Below, one piece after another: positions 20,701 to 28,479 of a DNA stretch of 64,000 nucleotides; the first letter of the stretch is position 1; each line of letters begins with the position of its first letter. The notes under the pieces are model-generated. The model ran no database searches. It worked only from the letters and a program-made list of their open reading frames with translations, and was not told the DNA's origin. Position numbers and translations under genes: made by a program. Source of the DNA: Actinocrispum wychmicini (lineage in GTDB: Bacteria > Actinomycetota > Actinomycetes > Mycobacteriales > Pseudonocardiaceae); the NCBI RefSeq assembly GCF_004345645.1, contig NZ_SLWS01000001.1:1491546-1555545 (forward strand), in the 5' to 3' direction.

Positions 20701-21494
20701 ACCTGCCCGACGGCGGGCATCGCCACCAAGGTCGCCGAGGGTCTCGCGACGAGCCTCGCCGCCCGCATCCGCTCCGCGAAAAGCTTGCGCGCCGCCTTTT
20801 CCAGCCGCGTGACCTCGGCGGTCTCCTGGCCGAAGCCCTTGACCACGCGCACGCCGGTGACCGTCTCCTCAACGTGCTGAGCGAGGTCGGCGGCCCGCTG
20901 CTGAGCCGACCAAGTGGCCGGGAACACCCGCTTCCGGGTGCGCATGGCCACGTACACGACCACGGGCACAACGACGAACGCCACCAACGTCAGCAACGGT
21001 GACAGCCACAACATCGCGGCGACGGCGACGACCGCGAACACCACGGTCCCGATCGCCAACGGAACCATGGACAGCAGCCCCTGCACCAACTGCAGGTCCG
21101 TGATGGACCGGGACACCACCTGCCCGGTCCGCAACGCGTCCTGCCGCGCCCCGTCCAGCCGCTGGACCGACCGGAACACCCGCTGCCGCAGGTCGTGCTG
21201 GACGTCGATGGCCAGCCGCCCACCCAGATACCGCCGCAGGAACGCGCTCCCGAACGTCAGCAGCTCCAAGGTGACCAGCACGACCACCAACCCGACCAGC
21301 CCATTGGTCCGGCCGCCAACCGCGTCGTCCACCGCCACCTTGACCAGCAGCGGCCCAACCGCCTGGAAACCAACACCCACAACGGAAGCCAGGACGGACA
21401 GCAGCACCAGCCGAGGGTGCCGCCAGCACGCCCGGGTCAGCCGCCGTATCCACCCCTCGGTGGTTGCCGAGGTCGGTCCAGAAGTTTCAGCCAC
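17709..21494 (-). CDS. Fused double ABC exporter (TMD-NBD-TMD-NBD)
   Basis: One 1261-residue chain carries two complete ABC exporter halves, like the mycobacterial Rv0194 efflux protein. Half one: transmembrane region about 25-310, Walker A GTAGSGKST near 376, signature LSGGQRQRVALARALL near 480, Walker B VLVLDDATSAVD near 500. Half two: transmembrane region about 690-960, Walker A GATGAGKST near 1041, signature LSAGQRQLVALARAEL near 1146, Walker B ILLLDEATAALD near 1164. In NBD1 the residue after the Walker B aspartate is Asp instead of the catalytic Glu, so site one is probably degenerate, as in heterodimeric exporters. Multidrug or lipid export is inferred. Confidence 0.93.
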   Translation of the reverse strand: MAETSGPTSATTEGWIRRLTRACWRHPRLVLLSVLASVVGVGFQAVGPLLVKVAVDDAVGGRTNGLVGLVVVLVTLELLTFGSAFLRRYLGGRLAIDVQHDLRQRVFRSVQRLDGARQDALRTGQVVSRSITDLQLVQGLLSMVPLAIGTVVFAVVAVAAMLWLSPLLTLVAFVVVPVVVYVAMRTRKRVFPATWSAQQRAADLAQHVEETVTGVRVVKGFGQETAEVTRLEKAARKLFAERMRAARLVARPSATLVAMPAVGQVGVLALGGWMALHGQVTLGTFLAFTSYVANLVGPARLLSSLMVSAQLARAGVERVYDLIDSQPEVTDPADPEPVPVGPLKVDLDGVRFGYTRSEPVLDGVSITVAPGETLALVGTAGSGKSTVSMLLPRFYDVHEGAIRIGGVDVRNLRLNDLRQAVGVVFEEAFLFSDTVRANIAYGRPEARDDEVFAAAKAAQAHDFIMNLADGYDTVVGERGLTLSGGQRQRVALARALLTDPRVLVLDDATSAVDTATESAIHETLRDITESRTTILIAHRRSSLGLADRIAVLDSGKVVDIGTHQELTERCELYRNLLAGPGEAIEDTHRCAEQDLAEGGVTEALWPQDAQDHEDPVARVRVASVSVGRRGGGGGIGGAIGGLPPTPELLEQVEALPPANERPDLANEDPREPDPRFSLGRLLRPVRRGLALIGLFMIADAVASMALPSLVRYGIDNGVNTGTTTGLWVVAGLGLVIVAADWLITSNSAVLTARLGERLLFLLRVRSYAQLQRLGLDYYEREMAGRIMTRMTTDVDALSTFLQTGLMTAVTSLLTVVAVTVALVVTDSALALVALAVLPIVIVSTVIFQRVSSVAYAEARERVSAVNADMQENVSGLRVAQAYTREDRSAEAFAQRSDAYRRSRARAQRYIATYFPFVDMLSGFARAAVLVVGAHRVAENTLSPGVLLAFLLYLGLFFAPVQQLSGVFDGYQQARVGLRRIGELLRTPTSVPPAEHPVAVPAKLRGEVELRDVSFHYPGVDEPALDRVTLRVRPGETVALVGATGAGKSTLVKLVARYYDVSDGEVRVDGVDIRRYDLSGFHQRLGVVPQEAHLFTGDVARNVAYGRPDASQAEIEDAARSVGALTMVAGLPDGFRQQVGERGQGLSAGQRQLVALARAELVRPDILLLDEATAALDPATESAVLVASEQVARSRTTFVVAHRLATAARADRIVVLSGGRIVEEGSHEELLAADGQYARLWSYGTVADAPDDDLARSGADGS

Positions 21495-21533
21495 AAACCC
21501 AGGTTATGCCGTACCACCGACAATTCCGGACTG

Positions 21534-22361
21534 TCAGGTGATGTCCCTGCGGCGGGCGGTGAGGTGGCCGGCCAGGCCGAACACTGTTGTCCAGGCTATG
21601 AACAGCAGGCCGCTGCCCCACCAGGATGGTGAGTACTGCAGGCCGAGCAGTTCGCGGGCCTGGTTGTCGAGATACTCCCCGCGGCGGAGGCCTGCGGGCA
21701 GGCCTTGCACGAAGAGGTCCATGGAGAGCGTGGAGACCATGTCGCTGCTGGTCTTGTTCGGCAGGAAGGGTGGGATCTCGCCGAGGTCGTTGAAGCGCAT
21801 CACCGTGTTGGCGATCGGCTCGACGACTATCGCGTACACCACGCCGCCGACGATGGTTCCCAACTGGTTGCCGATCAAGGCGCCGAGGCCCACCCCGAAC
21901 AGCGTCCACAGGATCATCGCGATCACGCCGACGCCCGCCACGGTGAACCACGCCTTGGCGTCCGGGAAGTTGTCGCCCAGCAGCGCGCCCAGTGTCGCGG
22001 CCAGCATGCACACGAGCCCGTACAAGGCCCCCATCGAGGCGTACACGAGTTGCTTGGCCACGAGGACCGAGCCGCGTGAGGGCGCGGTGAGGTAGCTCGT
22101 GGTGATGGTCTTGTGGCGCATCTCCCCGGTGACCGCGGTGCCGCCGAGGATCAACGCGAAGACTGTGGCGATGCTGATGCCTTGGGCGAAGGCGGGCAGC
22201 GCCACCGGGAACGGACCCCGTGAACTGAGTTCACCCAACGCGCCGATGGCGGCGCCGCCCCACGTGAAGGCGAGGCTGACGACGGCCGCCGGGATCAGCA
22301 GCGCCCACCACAGCTTGGTGGAGAAGACCTTGCGGTACTCCGCGCTCAGCAACAGGCTCAC
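21534..22361 (-). CDS. ABC-2 type transporter permease
   Basis: A 275-residue integral membrane protein with about six hydrophobic segments, beginning MSLLLSAEYRKVFSTKLWWALLI. The pattern of an early cytoplasmic Arg/Lys segment, GGTAVTGEMRHKTITTSYLTAP and repeated Gly-rich helices fits ABC-2/NatB-type permeases. GTG 22361 is chosen because GGAGG lies five bases upstream and it overlaps the stop of the ATPase gene (GTGA). It forms a two-gene operon with the ATPase. Substrate unknown. Confidence 0.88.
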   Translation of the reverse strand: MSLLLSAEYRKVFSTKLWWALLIPAAVVSLAFTWGGAAIGALGELSSRGPFPVALPAFAQGISIATVFALILGGTAVTGEMRHKTITTSYLTAPSRGSVLVAKQLVYASMGALYGLVCMLAATLGALLGDNFPDAKAWFTVAGVGVIAMILWTLFGVGLGALIGNQLGTIVGGVVYAIVVEPIANTVMRFNDLGEIPPFLPNKTSSDMVSTLSMDLFVQGLPAGLRRGEYLDNQARELLGLQYSPSWWGSGLLFIAWTTVFGLAGHLTARRRDIT

Positions 22362-23278
22362 TGTGGCCTCCCGGCGAACTGGCCGCTGGTCAACTGGAAG
22401 AAGATCTGCTCGAGGTCGGCGTGCCTGGACTCCAGGCCGTAGATCGCCACCTGGGCGGCCAACGCGATGTCGCCGACCTGCCGCGCCTCCGCGTCCCACA
22501 CCGCGAGCACCCCGTCGGGCAACTGCTCGATCGCGGCGTAACCGGCCTCCTGCAACGCCTTCAGCAACGCCGCCGGGTCGGACGGTGTCACGATCACCCG
22601 GGAGCGCTGGGACTTGCGGAGGTCGTCGAGCGAGCCGTAGTACATGGTCTGGCCGCGGCTGATGATCACCACCTGCTCCACGGTCTGTTCGATCTCGGCG
22701 AGCAGGTGACTGGACACCAACACGGTCCGCCCGCTGCGGGCGAAACGCTGCAGGAAAGTCCGCAGCCACTTGATGCCCTCGGGGTCAAGGCCGTTGGCCG
22801 GCTCGTCCAGCACAAGCACCTGGGGATCACCGAGCAACGCCGTGGCCAACGCCAACCGCTGGCGCATCCCCATGGAGAAACCGCCCGGTCCGCGACCGGC
22901 GGCGTCGGTCAGGCCGACCAGGTGCAGGACTTCCTCAACGCGATGATCCGGCACGCCAACGGCACGCGCGTACACGCGCAGGTGGTTACGGGCCGTCCGC
23001 CCGGGATGAAAGCTCTGCGCCTCGAGCACGGCACCCACCACGCGCCCCGGATTGCCCAGGTGGTGGAACGGCTGCCCGTTGATCGTGGAGAACCCGGCGG
23101 TGGGCGTCACCAGGCCGAGCAGCATGCGCAAGGTCGTCGTCTTCCCGGCGCCGTTCGGGCCGAGGAAGCCGGTGACCGTGCCTGGCTCCACCGTGAAACT
23201 GAGGTTCTGTACCGCGAGGACCTGACCGAACGTCTTGGTCAGGTTCTGGACCACCACCCGACCGCTACCGTCGTGCAT
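22358..23278 (-). CDS. ABC transporter ATP-binding protein
   Basis: A 306-residue ATPase: Walker A GPNGAGKTTTLRMLLG near residue 40, Q-loop region, signature FSMGMRQRLALATALLG near 135, Walker B VLVLDEPANGLDPEG near 156, and H-loop SSHLLAEIEQ near 190. The C-terminal 90 residues after the NBD are of the type seen in NatA-like ATPases of ABC-2 systems. ATG 23278 is preferred to GTG 23284. It pairs with the permease downstream by a 4-bp overlap. Export of an antibiotic, lipid or ion is possible; nothing in the context decides. Confidence 0.93.
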   Translation of the reverse strand: MHDGSGRVVVQNLTKTFGQVLAVQNLSFTVEPGTVTGFLGPNGAGKTTTLRMLLGLVTPTAGFSTINGQPFHHLGNPGRVVGAVLEAQSFHPGRTARNHLRVYARAVGVPDHRVEEVLHLVGLTDAAGRGPGGFSMGMRQRLALATALLGDPQVLVLDEPANGLDPEGIKWLRTFLQRFARSGRTVLVSSHLLAEIEQTVEQVVIISRGQTMYYGSLDDLRKSQRSRVIVTPSDPAALLKALQEAGYAAIEQLPDGVLAVWDAEARQVGDIALAAQVAIYGLESRHADLEQIFFQLTSGQFAGRPQ

Positions 23279-23314
23279 CCGCACATAGTGCCGTAGCGGG
23301 ACATAACGGGACGG

Positions 23315-23737
23315 TTAGGCGCGGCGACGTGGATCGGTCCGATGGACCCGCGGAATCTCCGTGGTCTGCTCGACCAACGACTCAGGAGGCACATCCCGGG
23401 CCCGGGACATCCGCAGCGCACGCCCCAGCGAGTCGCGCAACGGACGGCGCCGCTCCCGATGTGGCAAACCTTCGCCAATCAGATGCTCATGTGCCATTCG
23501 CCACACCTGACACGGCCACCGCCGCCCCCGCCAACCCCGCGGACAAGCCGCGCACTTCCGGTCCGGCCCAGGCTGGTGCACCGTCAACAACAGCCGCCAC
23601 CCATCGGCCAGCCGACTGATCTCCGACCGGGCCAACGGCAGCAAAGTCGCCGGATCCCCCTCGTCAGCCATCTGATCCAACAAGTCCAGCCGCCGCAGCA
23701 CCGCGGCCCGCAACGTCTCGTCCACCGGATCGGTCAC
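23315..23737 (-). CDS. Small conserved-looking protein with Cys-rich centre, function unknown
   Basis: A 140-residue protein with an acidic, helical N-terminal half and a basic C-terminus. The centre reads CAACPRGW followed by RRWPCQVWRMAHEHLI, giving CxxC plus a third Cys, which may bind metal. I do not recognise a named family. The GTG start overlaps the stop of the 67-residue gene upstream by 4 bp (GTGA), which argues that both are real and translated together. Confidence 0.55.
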   Translation of the reverse strand: MTDPVDETLRAAVLRRLDLLDQMADEGDPATLLPLARSEISRLADGWRLLLTVHQPGPDRKCAACPRGWRGRRWPCQVWRMAHEHLIGEGLPHRERRRPLRDSLGRALRMSRARDVPPESLVEQTTEIPRVHRTDPRRRA

Positions 23738-23937
23738 GGCTCGCTCGCCCGGTCCTCAGCCTGGTCAAGGGCCTGTCTCAGGCTCCGCGTCTGCTGCGCG
23801 GACAACACCGCCGACGCCCCGGCCGGCGGCACCAGGAGCACCCGCCCATGGTCCACCAGAACAGTCAACGCCCGATCCCGACCGAACAGGTCATGACACC
23901 CGAAATCCCACCGCGGCTCAGCCACGACACGCCTCAA
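23734..23937 (-). CDS. Small protein, function unknown
   Basis: A 67-residue reading frame from a TTG (an in-frame GTG 15 bp later is an alternative start). The sequence has a beta-rich centre (ALTVLVDHGRVLLVPP) and a helical tail (LSAQQTRSLRQALDQAEDRA). It overlaps the next gene by 4 bp. No family was recognised. Coding is supported mainly by the coupled overlap and GC-rich third codon positions. Confidence 0.45.
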   Translation of the reverse strand: MRRVVAEPRWDFGCHDLFGRDRALTVLVDHGRVLLVPPAGASAVLSAQQTRSLRQALDQAEDRASEP

Positions 23938-24215
23938 CGCTCACTCAAAGACAATCGGCGTGACCAGACCGTGACTTAAGCCCCCACCCGGGGCAACCAC
24001 CGACCAGAAGAGGTTTTCACCACACCAACAACCGGTGTGTTGATAAATATCACCGAACAACCGACCCCCCAGTGCAGCGCCCGAGCCCGTTATTGCCTAA
24101 GCTAGTAAGTGGCGACCCGCTCCCGGTGACCCCCAGGCTGGTTGAGCGGGTCGCCCCTGGACCTCCCGTCTTCGCTGAGGCGGGCTCAGCTTCGCTTCTC
24201 CAGGGGCCCCGTATC

Positions 24216-24238
24216 TTTGGGGGGCCGAGCCCCCCAAA
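24216..24238. terminator. G-rich hairpin, terminator-like
   Basis: TTTGGGGGGC and GCCCCCCAAA are perfect 10-bp arms with a CGA loop. The A/T ends could give a short U-run in either direction. No gene ends immediately next to it, so its role is uncertain. Confidence 0.4.
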
Positions 24239-24361
24239 CCCCCCACGTGCGGCTTCGCCGCCTCACTACCCGCTCGCGGCCGCTGCGGCGGAGCCGCAGA
24301 ACAAACAACGACAACAGCAAGCAGGGTTGACGCGTGCTCGCGTAACAGGGGTGTGCTTCGT

Positions 24362-24497
24362 CCTTCCTCCCGGCCGACCTGGGCGCAGCCCAACCACAGG
24401 GGTCAAGAGGTCCGCCTACGCGAAGCAACCCCGAGCGGCGGCGATACGGACCTCTTGACGCCTGTGGTTGTCTTTGACAGGTCGGGTGGGAGGAAGG
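24362..24497. repeat. 136-bp imperfect palindrome (two nested arm pairs)
   Basis: Inner arms 24391-24414 and 24447-24470 pair at 23 of 24 positions (CAACCACAGG..TCAAGAGGTCCG). Outer arms 24362-24380 and 24479-24497 pair at 17 of 19 positions (CCTTCCTCCC..CCGACCT). They are separated by short unequal linkers, and the loop is 32 nt. It could be a structured RNA, a MITE-like remnant or a recombination site. Confidence 0.65.
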
Positions 24498-24587
24498 GCG
24501 CCCCCCTCCTCCTGGTCGATCTGCCCGCCTGGCGAAGGCATGTCTTTTAGAGCTGGGGTCCGGAGCAACACATCTCCACCGCAGTGA

Positions 24588-24619
24588 AAGAGGCCCACGG
24601 CTGGTAGCCGGGGCCTCTT
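24588..24619 (-). terminator. Terminator of ald
   Basis: On the minus strand AAGAGGCC pairs with GGCCTCTT, with an inner AGCC/GGCT stem, followed by TTTC. It begins 15 bp past the ald stop. Shape and position fit an intrinsic terminator. Confidence 0.65.
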
Positions 24620-24633
24620 CTCCGATGCCTGTC

Positions 24634-25743
24634 TTAGAGGACTGTGGAGAGGGCGGTGTGCGGCAGATCGTGGGCTTCGGCGACGGGCTCGTTGGTCAGG
24701 GCTCCGGCGTGGGTGTTCAGGCCAAGGGCCAGTTCTCCGTCCGCCTTCAGCGCTGCGTGCCAGCCCTTGTCCGCCAATGCCACCGCGTACGGGAGCGTCA
24801 CGTTGGTGAGGGCATAGGTGGAGGTCCGGGGGACGGCTCCGGGCATGTTCGCCACGCAGTAGAAGACCGAGTCGTGGACCATGTACGTCGGGTCGGCGTG
24901 GGTGGTCGCGCGGGAGTCGGCGAAGCAGCCGCCCTGGTCGATCGAGATGTCCACCAGGACCGAGCCCGGCTTCATCCGCTCGACCAGTTCGTTCGACACG
25001 AGCTTCGGGGCTTTCGCGCCGGGGATCAGCACGGCGCCGATCACCATGTCGGCTTCGAGGACCGCCTGCTCCAGGGTGTACCGGTTGGAGGCCAGGGTTC
25101 GGATCCGGCCGCCGAAGTCCACGTCGATCTGCCGGAGACGGTCCACGTTGGTGTCCAGGATCTCCACGTCCGAGCCCATCCCGGCGGCGATCCGGGCCGC
25201 GTTCACACCGGCCACGCCGCCGCCGATCACCACGACCCTGGCCGGGTGCACGCCGGGAACGCCGCCGGGCAGCACGCCACGGCCGCCGGAGGGACGCATC
25301 AGGGAGTACGCGCCGACCTGGGGTGCCAGCCGGCCCGCGACCTCGGACATGGGGGCGAGCAGGGGGAGGGCGCCGCGAGCGGTCTGGACCGTCTCGTAGG
25401 CGACGCCGGTGGTGCCGGCGGCCAGCAGGGCCTCGGTGAGGGGTTTGTCGGCGGCGAGGTGCAGGTAGGTGAACAGGACCTGGTCGCGCAGGTACTTGTA
25501 CTCCGCGGCGATCGGTTCCTTGACCTTCATGACCATCTCGCCCTCGGCCCAGACCTCTTCGGCCGTGGCCAGGATCTTCGCGCCGGCCGCGAGGTACTCC
25601 TCGTCCGGGATGGCCGATCCGGCGCCCGCGTCGGCCTGGACGTAGACCTCGTGGCCGCGGCTGGACAGTTCGTGGGCGCCTGCGGGGGTGAGGGCGACCC
25701 GGTACTCGTGGTTCTTGATCTCACGGGGGACTGCGATCTTCAC
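24634..25743 (-). CDS. ald: Alanine dehydrogenase
   Basis: Ald reversibly deaminates L-alanine to pyruvate and ammonia with NAD. The 369 residues are full length: MKIAVPREIKNHEYRVALTP at the start, KVKEPI near 74, the HLAADKPL substrate-site region near 95, MSEVAGRLA near 131, the NAD-binding VVVIGGGVAGVNAARIA near 170 and SIDQGGCFADSR near 268. It lies 118 bp downstream of a PucR-type regulator on the same strand and is followed by an intrinsic terminator. By analogy with Bacillus AdeR, the neighbour probably activates this gene. Confidence 0.97.
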   Translation of the reverse strand: MKIAVPREIKNHEYRVALTPAGAHELSSRGHEVYVQADAGAGSAIPDEEYLAAGAKILATAEEVWAEGEMVMKVKEPIAAEYKYLRDQVLFTYLHLAADKPLTEALLAAGTTGVAYETVQTARGALPLLAPMSEVAGRLAPQVGAYSLMRPSGGRGVLPGGVPGVHPARVVVIGGGVAGVNAARIAAGMGSDVEILDTNVDRLRQIDVDFGGRIRTLASNRYTLEQAVLEADMVIGAVLIPGAKAPKLVSNELVERMKPGSVLVDISIDQGGCFADSRATTHADPTYMVHDSVFYCVANMPGAVPRTSTYALTNVTLPYAVALADKGWHAALKADGELALGLNTHAGALTNEPVAEAHDLPHTALSTVL

Positions 25744-25861
25744 CTGACGCTCCTACAGGGCCATTCGGGTGGTTTTCACCACGGTCCCGCACACTTTGGG
25801 CCATGTCATCATGCCGTTGGCACTAGGTAGGGGTGATCGTGTTGTGTTCCGAGCACAACCC

Positions 25862-27388
25862 CTAGGCCCAGCGGCCGGTGGCGAGCTGGACCGTCAACGC
25901 CAGTCGGGTGTCCGGATCGTCCAGGTTCAGGCCGGTCAGCTCGACCAGTTTGGTGATCCGGTACCGCAGGGTGTTCGCGTGGATCCGCAGCTCCCGCGCG
26001 GCCGCCTTGGGGTCGCCGGGATGCCGCAGCCACTCGTACAGGGTGTCCACGTAACACGTGCCGACCTGCTCGTCATGCGCTCTGAGTAAAGGGATCGGTC
26101 CCAGGTCCGCCGCGCCCGTCGGCACGGTGGCGACGGCGGCCCGGTGCAGGGCGACCACGGGCCACGACTCGTCGTGAACGGCGACCGGACCGTCGATCAG
26201 CCGGGCCCGCACCAGCCCGAGGGCCTCTTCCGCCTGGGCACGCGACTCGGTCAGGTCGACGACCTCCGCAGGCGCGCCGACCCCGACCAATGCCTGTGAC
26301 TCCGACCACAGTGCGTCCCGCAGCGCCGGCCAGCCCGCGCGGTCCGGGACGATCGCGTACAGCACGCCATGCAGTTCCGTGACGGCCAGCCGTCGGCCCA
26401 CGCCGGCCGTGATCCGCTCCCACAAAGCCAGTCGCAGACCCTCGGCGCCGAGCACGTCACCCGAGTCGACGTCGATCGCGACAACGCGGTGCGGCTCGTC
26501 CTCCAGGTCCAGCTCCGCCGCCGCCAGCCGTACGCTTCCCTTGCCCTGCAACATGGTTCGCACGAGCTCGGCGGACCGCCGGCGTTCGGCGTCCGCCAAG
26601 GCACGGCGCCGCAACAGGTGCAGGGCGACGACAGGTGCGGTGTCGGCGAACGCCGCCGCGCGCTCGTCCGCGACCGGCCCGGGGACCACCGCCCACATGG
26701 AGCCGAGCAGTTCGCCGCCCATCCGGATCGGCACGATCAGCCTGGGCAGCGTGCCGTCCTGCTGAGCGGGCACGAAGATGGTGGTCCGGCCACGGCTCAG
26801 CTCCCGGAACACGCCACGCGACCGGAACCGGGCGAGCACGTCGTCGGGCACGCGCCGGCCCATGATCGTCGAGATCCGTGCCGGGTCCGTCCGGTCCTGC
26901 CTCGCCGAGTACGCCAGGACCCGCGAGTTCGCGTCCTCGATGGTGACCGGCGCGTCCACGACGGCGGCCGCCGCGTCGGCGAGCCGGAACAGGTCGCCCA
27001 GACCCGCCGCGCCCGGCTCGGCGCCGGACTCGTCGTCGGCCGCCGCGTCCAGAACGGTCCGCAGCAACCAGACCAATTGGGCCCACGCGGCGCCGTTGTG
27101 CACCTCGACGACCGCGGTGCCGTTGGCGCGCGCCGCGCTGAGCACGCCTGGACTGGCGGCCAGCGGGGGCTTCAGCAGCACGGCGGACGCGCCCTCGGTG
27201 CGCTCGACCAACTCGGCGGCCTTGGCCGGGGTGGTCACCGCGACCCCCAGGACCAGGTCGCCTTCGGCGACGTGCGTGCGCCGGCCGCCTTCGGCGATCA
27301 CCACGTCGGTCACTGGCCGGTCGCCGGGCAGGACGGTCCGCAACAGGGTCGGGCCGACCCGGTCAACCAGGCCCCGCACGGTCGTCAT
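25862..27388 (-). CDS. PucR-family transcriptional regulator (AdeR-like)
   Basis: The 508-residue protein has an N-terminal PucR-type domain (about 1-125, with EGDLVLGVAV), a central GAF-like region (about 140-270), a CdaR GGDEF-like segment, and the C-terminal HTH_30 (RELRIHANTLRYRITKL, ending GLNLDDPDTRLALTVQL). ATG 27388 is preferred to the in-frame TTG 27394. It sits directly upstream of ald. Bacillus subtilis AdeR, also PucR-type, activates the alanine dehydrogenase gene; the same relation is inferred here. Confidence 0.9.
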   Translation of the reverse strand: MTTVRGLVDRVGPTLLRTVLPGDRPVTDVVIAEGGRRTHVAEGDLVLGVAVTTPAKAAELVERTEGASAVLLKPPLAASPGVLSAARANGTAVVEVHNGAAWAQLVWLLRTVLDAAADDESGAEPGAAGLGDLFRLADAAAAVVDAPVTIEDANSRVLAYSARQDRTDPARISTIMGRRVPDDVLARFRSRGVFRELSRGRTTIFVPAQQDGTLPRLIVPIRMGGELLGSMWAVVPGPVADERAAAFADTAPVVALHLLRRRALADAERRRSAELVRTMLQGKGSVRLAAAELDLEDEPHRVVAIDVDSGDVLGAEGLRLALWERITAGVGRRLAVTELHGVLYAIVPDRAGWPALRDALWSESQALVGVGAPAEVVDLTESRAQAEEALGLVRARLIDGPVAVHDESWPVVALHRAAVATVPTGAADLGPIPLLRAHDEQVGTCYVDTLYEWLRHPGDPKAAARELRIHANTLRYRITKLVELTGLNLDDPDTRLALTVQLATGRWA

Positions 27389-27579
27389 GGACAAAGTGTG
27401 ATCGGTTTTCGGCGAACTTTCGTCCGGAACACGCGCAACCTTTTGGGGGCCTCGGTCGTCTTGTGATCAGAGGGTTTGGGAAAAAGCGGTTCGGGAAAGA
27501 CCGAGTGGGGTACGACGTTGAAGGTTCACGACGGGGTGAACCAGGGGGCCCGCGAGCCCGACTGACGTCGGGTATGCGA

Positions 27580-27619
27580 GCGGTGGTGTGGCCGTCATCG
27601 GGGGCGGCCACACCACCGC
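27580..27619 (-). terminator. Strong hairpin after the PadR-VOC operon
   Basis: Perfect 15-bp arms (GCGGTGGTGTGGCCG and complement) around a 10-nt loop, starting 11 bp past the VOC gene stop on the minus strand. No U-tract, so a U-less terminator. Confidence 0.65.
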
Positions 27620-27630
27620 GCCCCGGACCT

Positions 27631-28074
27631 TCACACTTCGTTCGGCGAGTTCCGGATGATGTCGTCCAGGGAGATCTCGTCCCGCGTCGAGCACAGCGCC
27701 CACCGGTGACCGAACGGGTCGCGCACGATGCCGTACCGCTCGCCCCAGAACATCTCGTCGACCGGCATCTCCACCGTCGCGCCGGCGAAGATCGCGCGCC
27801 TGGCCAGGTCGTCCACGTCCTCGACTTCCAGTGTCAGCATCACCGGCGAGCCACCCAGGGCCGCCGGGCTGAACGCGTTGAGCTGCGGCGTTTCCTCGCT
27901 GATCAGCAGCCGCCCGCCGCCGACCGCCAGGTCGACGAACAGCACCGTCCCGTCCGGCAGGACGTTGCGGAACACCTCGGCGGCGCCGAACGCCTTCTTG
28001 TAGAACTCCAGGGCCGCGGGCACGTCCCGGACGAACACGTGCGGCGTGAGACTGACCGCGCGACTCGGTTTCAC
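27631..28074 (-). CDS. VOC-family (glyoxalase-fold) protein
   Basis: A 147-residue vicinal-oxygen-chelate protein of the PhnB-like type: TPHVFVRDVPAALEFYKKAFGA near the N-terminus, VMLTLEVEDVDDLARRA in the middle, and WGERYGIVRDPFGHRWAL near the end with the DPFGHRW motif. GTG 28074 overlaps the padR stop (GTGA), so it is translationally coupled to the regulator; the longer upstream frame lies inside padR. Substrate unknown. Confidence 0.85.
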   Translation of the reverse strand: MKPSRAVSLTPHVFVRDVPAALEFYKKAFGAAEVFRNVLPDGTVLFVDLAVGGGRLLISEETPQLNAFSPAALGGSPVMLTLEVEDVDDLARRAIFAGATVEMPVDEMFWGERYGIVRDPFGHRWALCSTRDEISLDDIIRNSPNEV

Positions 28075-28418
28075 GCCGACTTCTGCCTTGCCATCAGGCC
28101 GGCGCGCGCGGCGCATTCGACCAGGCGCGCCAGCAAGGCGGCTTCCTCGGCCGCAGCCGTCCGTCCCTGCGCGGTCAGTTCGTAGTAACGACGTCTGGCG
28201 TCATGGGGCTCTTCGCTGTCGCCCGCCACCTCGACGACCATGCCGTCCACGACGAGCCGCTGCAACGTGCGGTAGAGCGTGCCCGGACCGAGCCGGACAG
28301 TTCCGTCGGAGACTTCCTCCACGAACCGCATGATCGCGTAGCCGTGCGCGGGCCCGCCTGCCAGGGCGAGCAGCACCTGGAACCCCGCGGGGGTGAGGGG
28401 AGGATTGCGGTCCGGCAT
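28071..28418 (-). CDS. PadR-family transcriptional regulator
   Basis: A 115-residue winged-helix regulator with the PadR core FQVLLALAGGPAHGYAIMRFVEE, LGPGTLYRTLQRLVVDGMV and RRRYYELTAQGR. The C-terminal helix used for dimerisation is short. It is coupled to a VOC gene downstream and divergent from a second VOC gene. Half-sites in the 61-bp intergenic region (28447-28466) are its likely operator. PadR proteins usually repress and respond to small aromatic or toxic ligands. Confidence 0.93.
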   Translation of the reverse strand: MPDRNPPLTPAGFQVLLALAGGPAHGYAIMRFVEEVSDGTVRLGPGTLYRTLQRLVVDGMVVEVAGDSEEPHDARRRYYELTAQGRTAAAEEAALLARLVECAARAGLMARQKSA

Positions 28419-28446
28419 GCGGGCAGTCTACAGTCCGGACTCGTTG

Positions 28447-28466
28447 TATCCGATGTGGATATATCC
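28447..28466. promoter_or_regulatory. Candidate PadR operator in divergent promoter
   Basis: Three alternating half-sites occur in 20 bp: TATCC, five bases, GGATA, directly followed by TATCC. The first two form one palindrome, and the last two form GGATATATCC. The site lies 29 bp upstream of padR and just before the AGGAGG of the divergent VOC gene, so binding would block both. Confidence 0.5.
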
Positions 28467-28479
28467 AGGAGGGATAGTT

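Larger units (their letters stand above)
23938..24633. other. Gene-free, hairpin-rich stretch
   Basis: No convincing reading frame. The first 130 bp are relatively AT-rich and may hold the promoter of the two small minus-strand genes. The rest contains several hairpins: 9-bp arms 24153-24161/24199-24207, a G6/C6 hairpin at 24216-24238, a short CTGCGGC/GCCGCAG hairpin near 24284-24300, the long palindrome at 24362-24497 and the ald terminator. No tRNA, tmRNA or RNase P hallmark was seen. Confidence 0.6.

Noticed and set aside
18450..21002. 850-codon plus-strand frame inside the fused ABC exporter
   Set aside because: Antisense shadow; the minus-strand frame has all Walker and signature motifs.
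24353..24550. 65-codon plus-strand frame in the palindrome region
   Set aside because: Runs through both arms of the palindrome; no domain and no ribosome-binding site.
24110..24620. tRNA, tmRNA or RNase P gene in the hairpin-rich gap
   Set aside because: No CCA-ended acceptor stem, no tmRNA ends and no RNase P core GAGGAAAGTCC-type segment were found.
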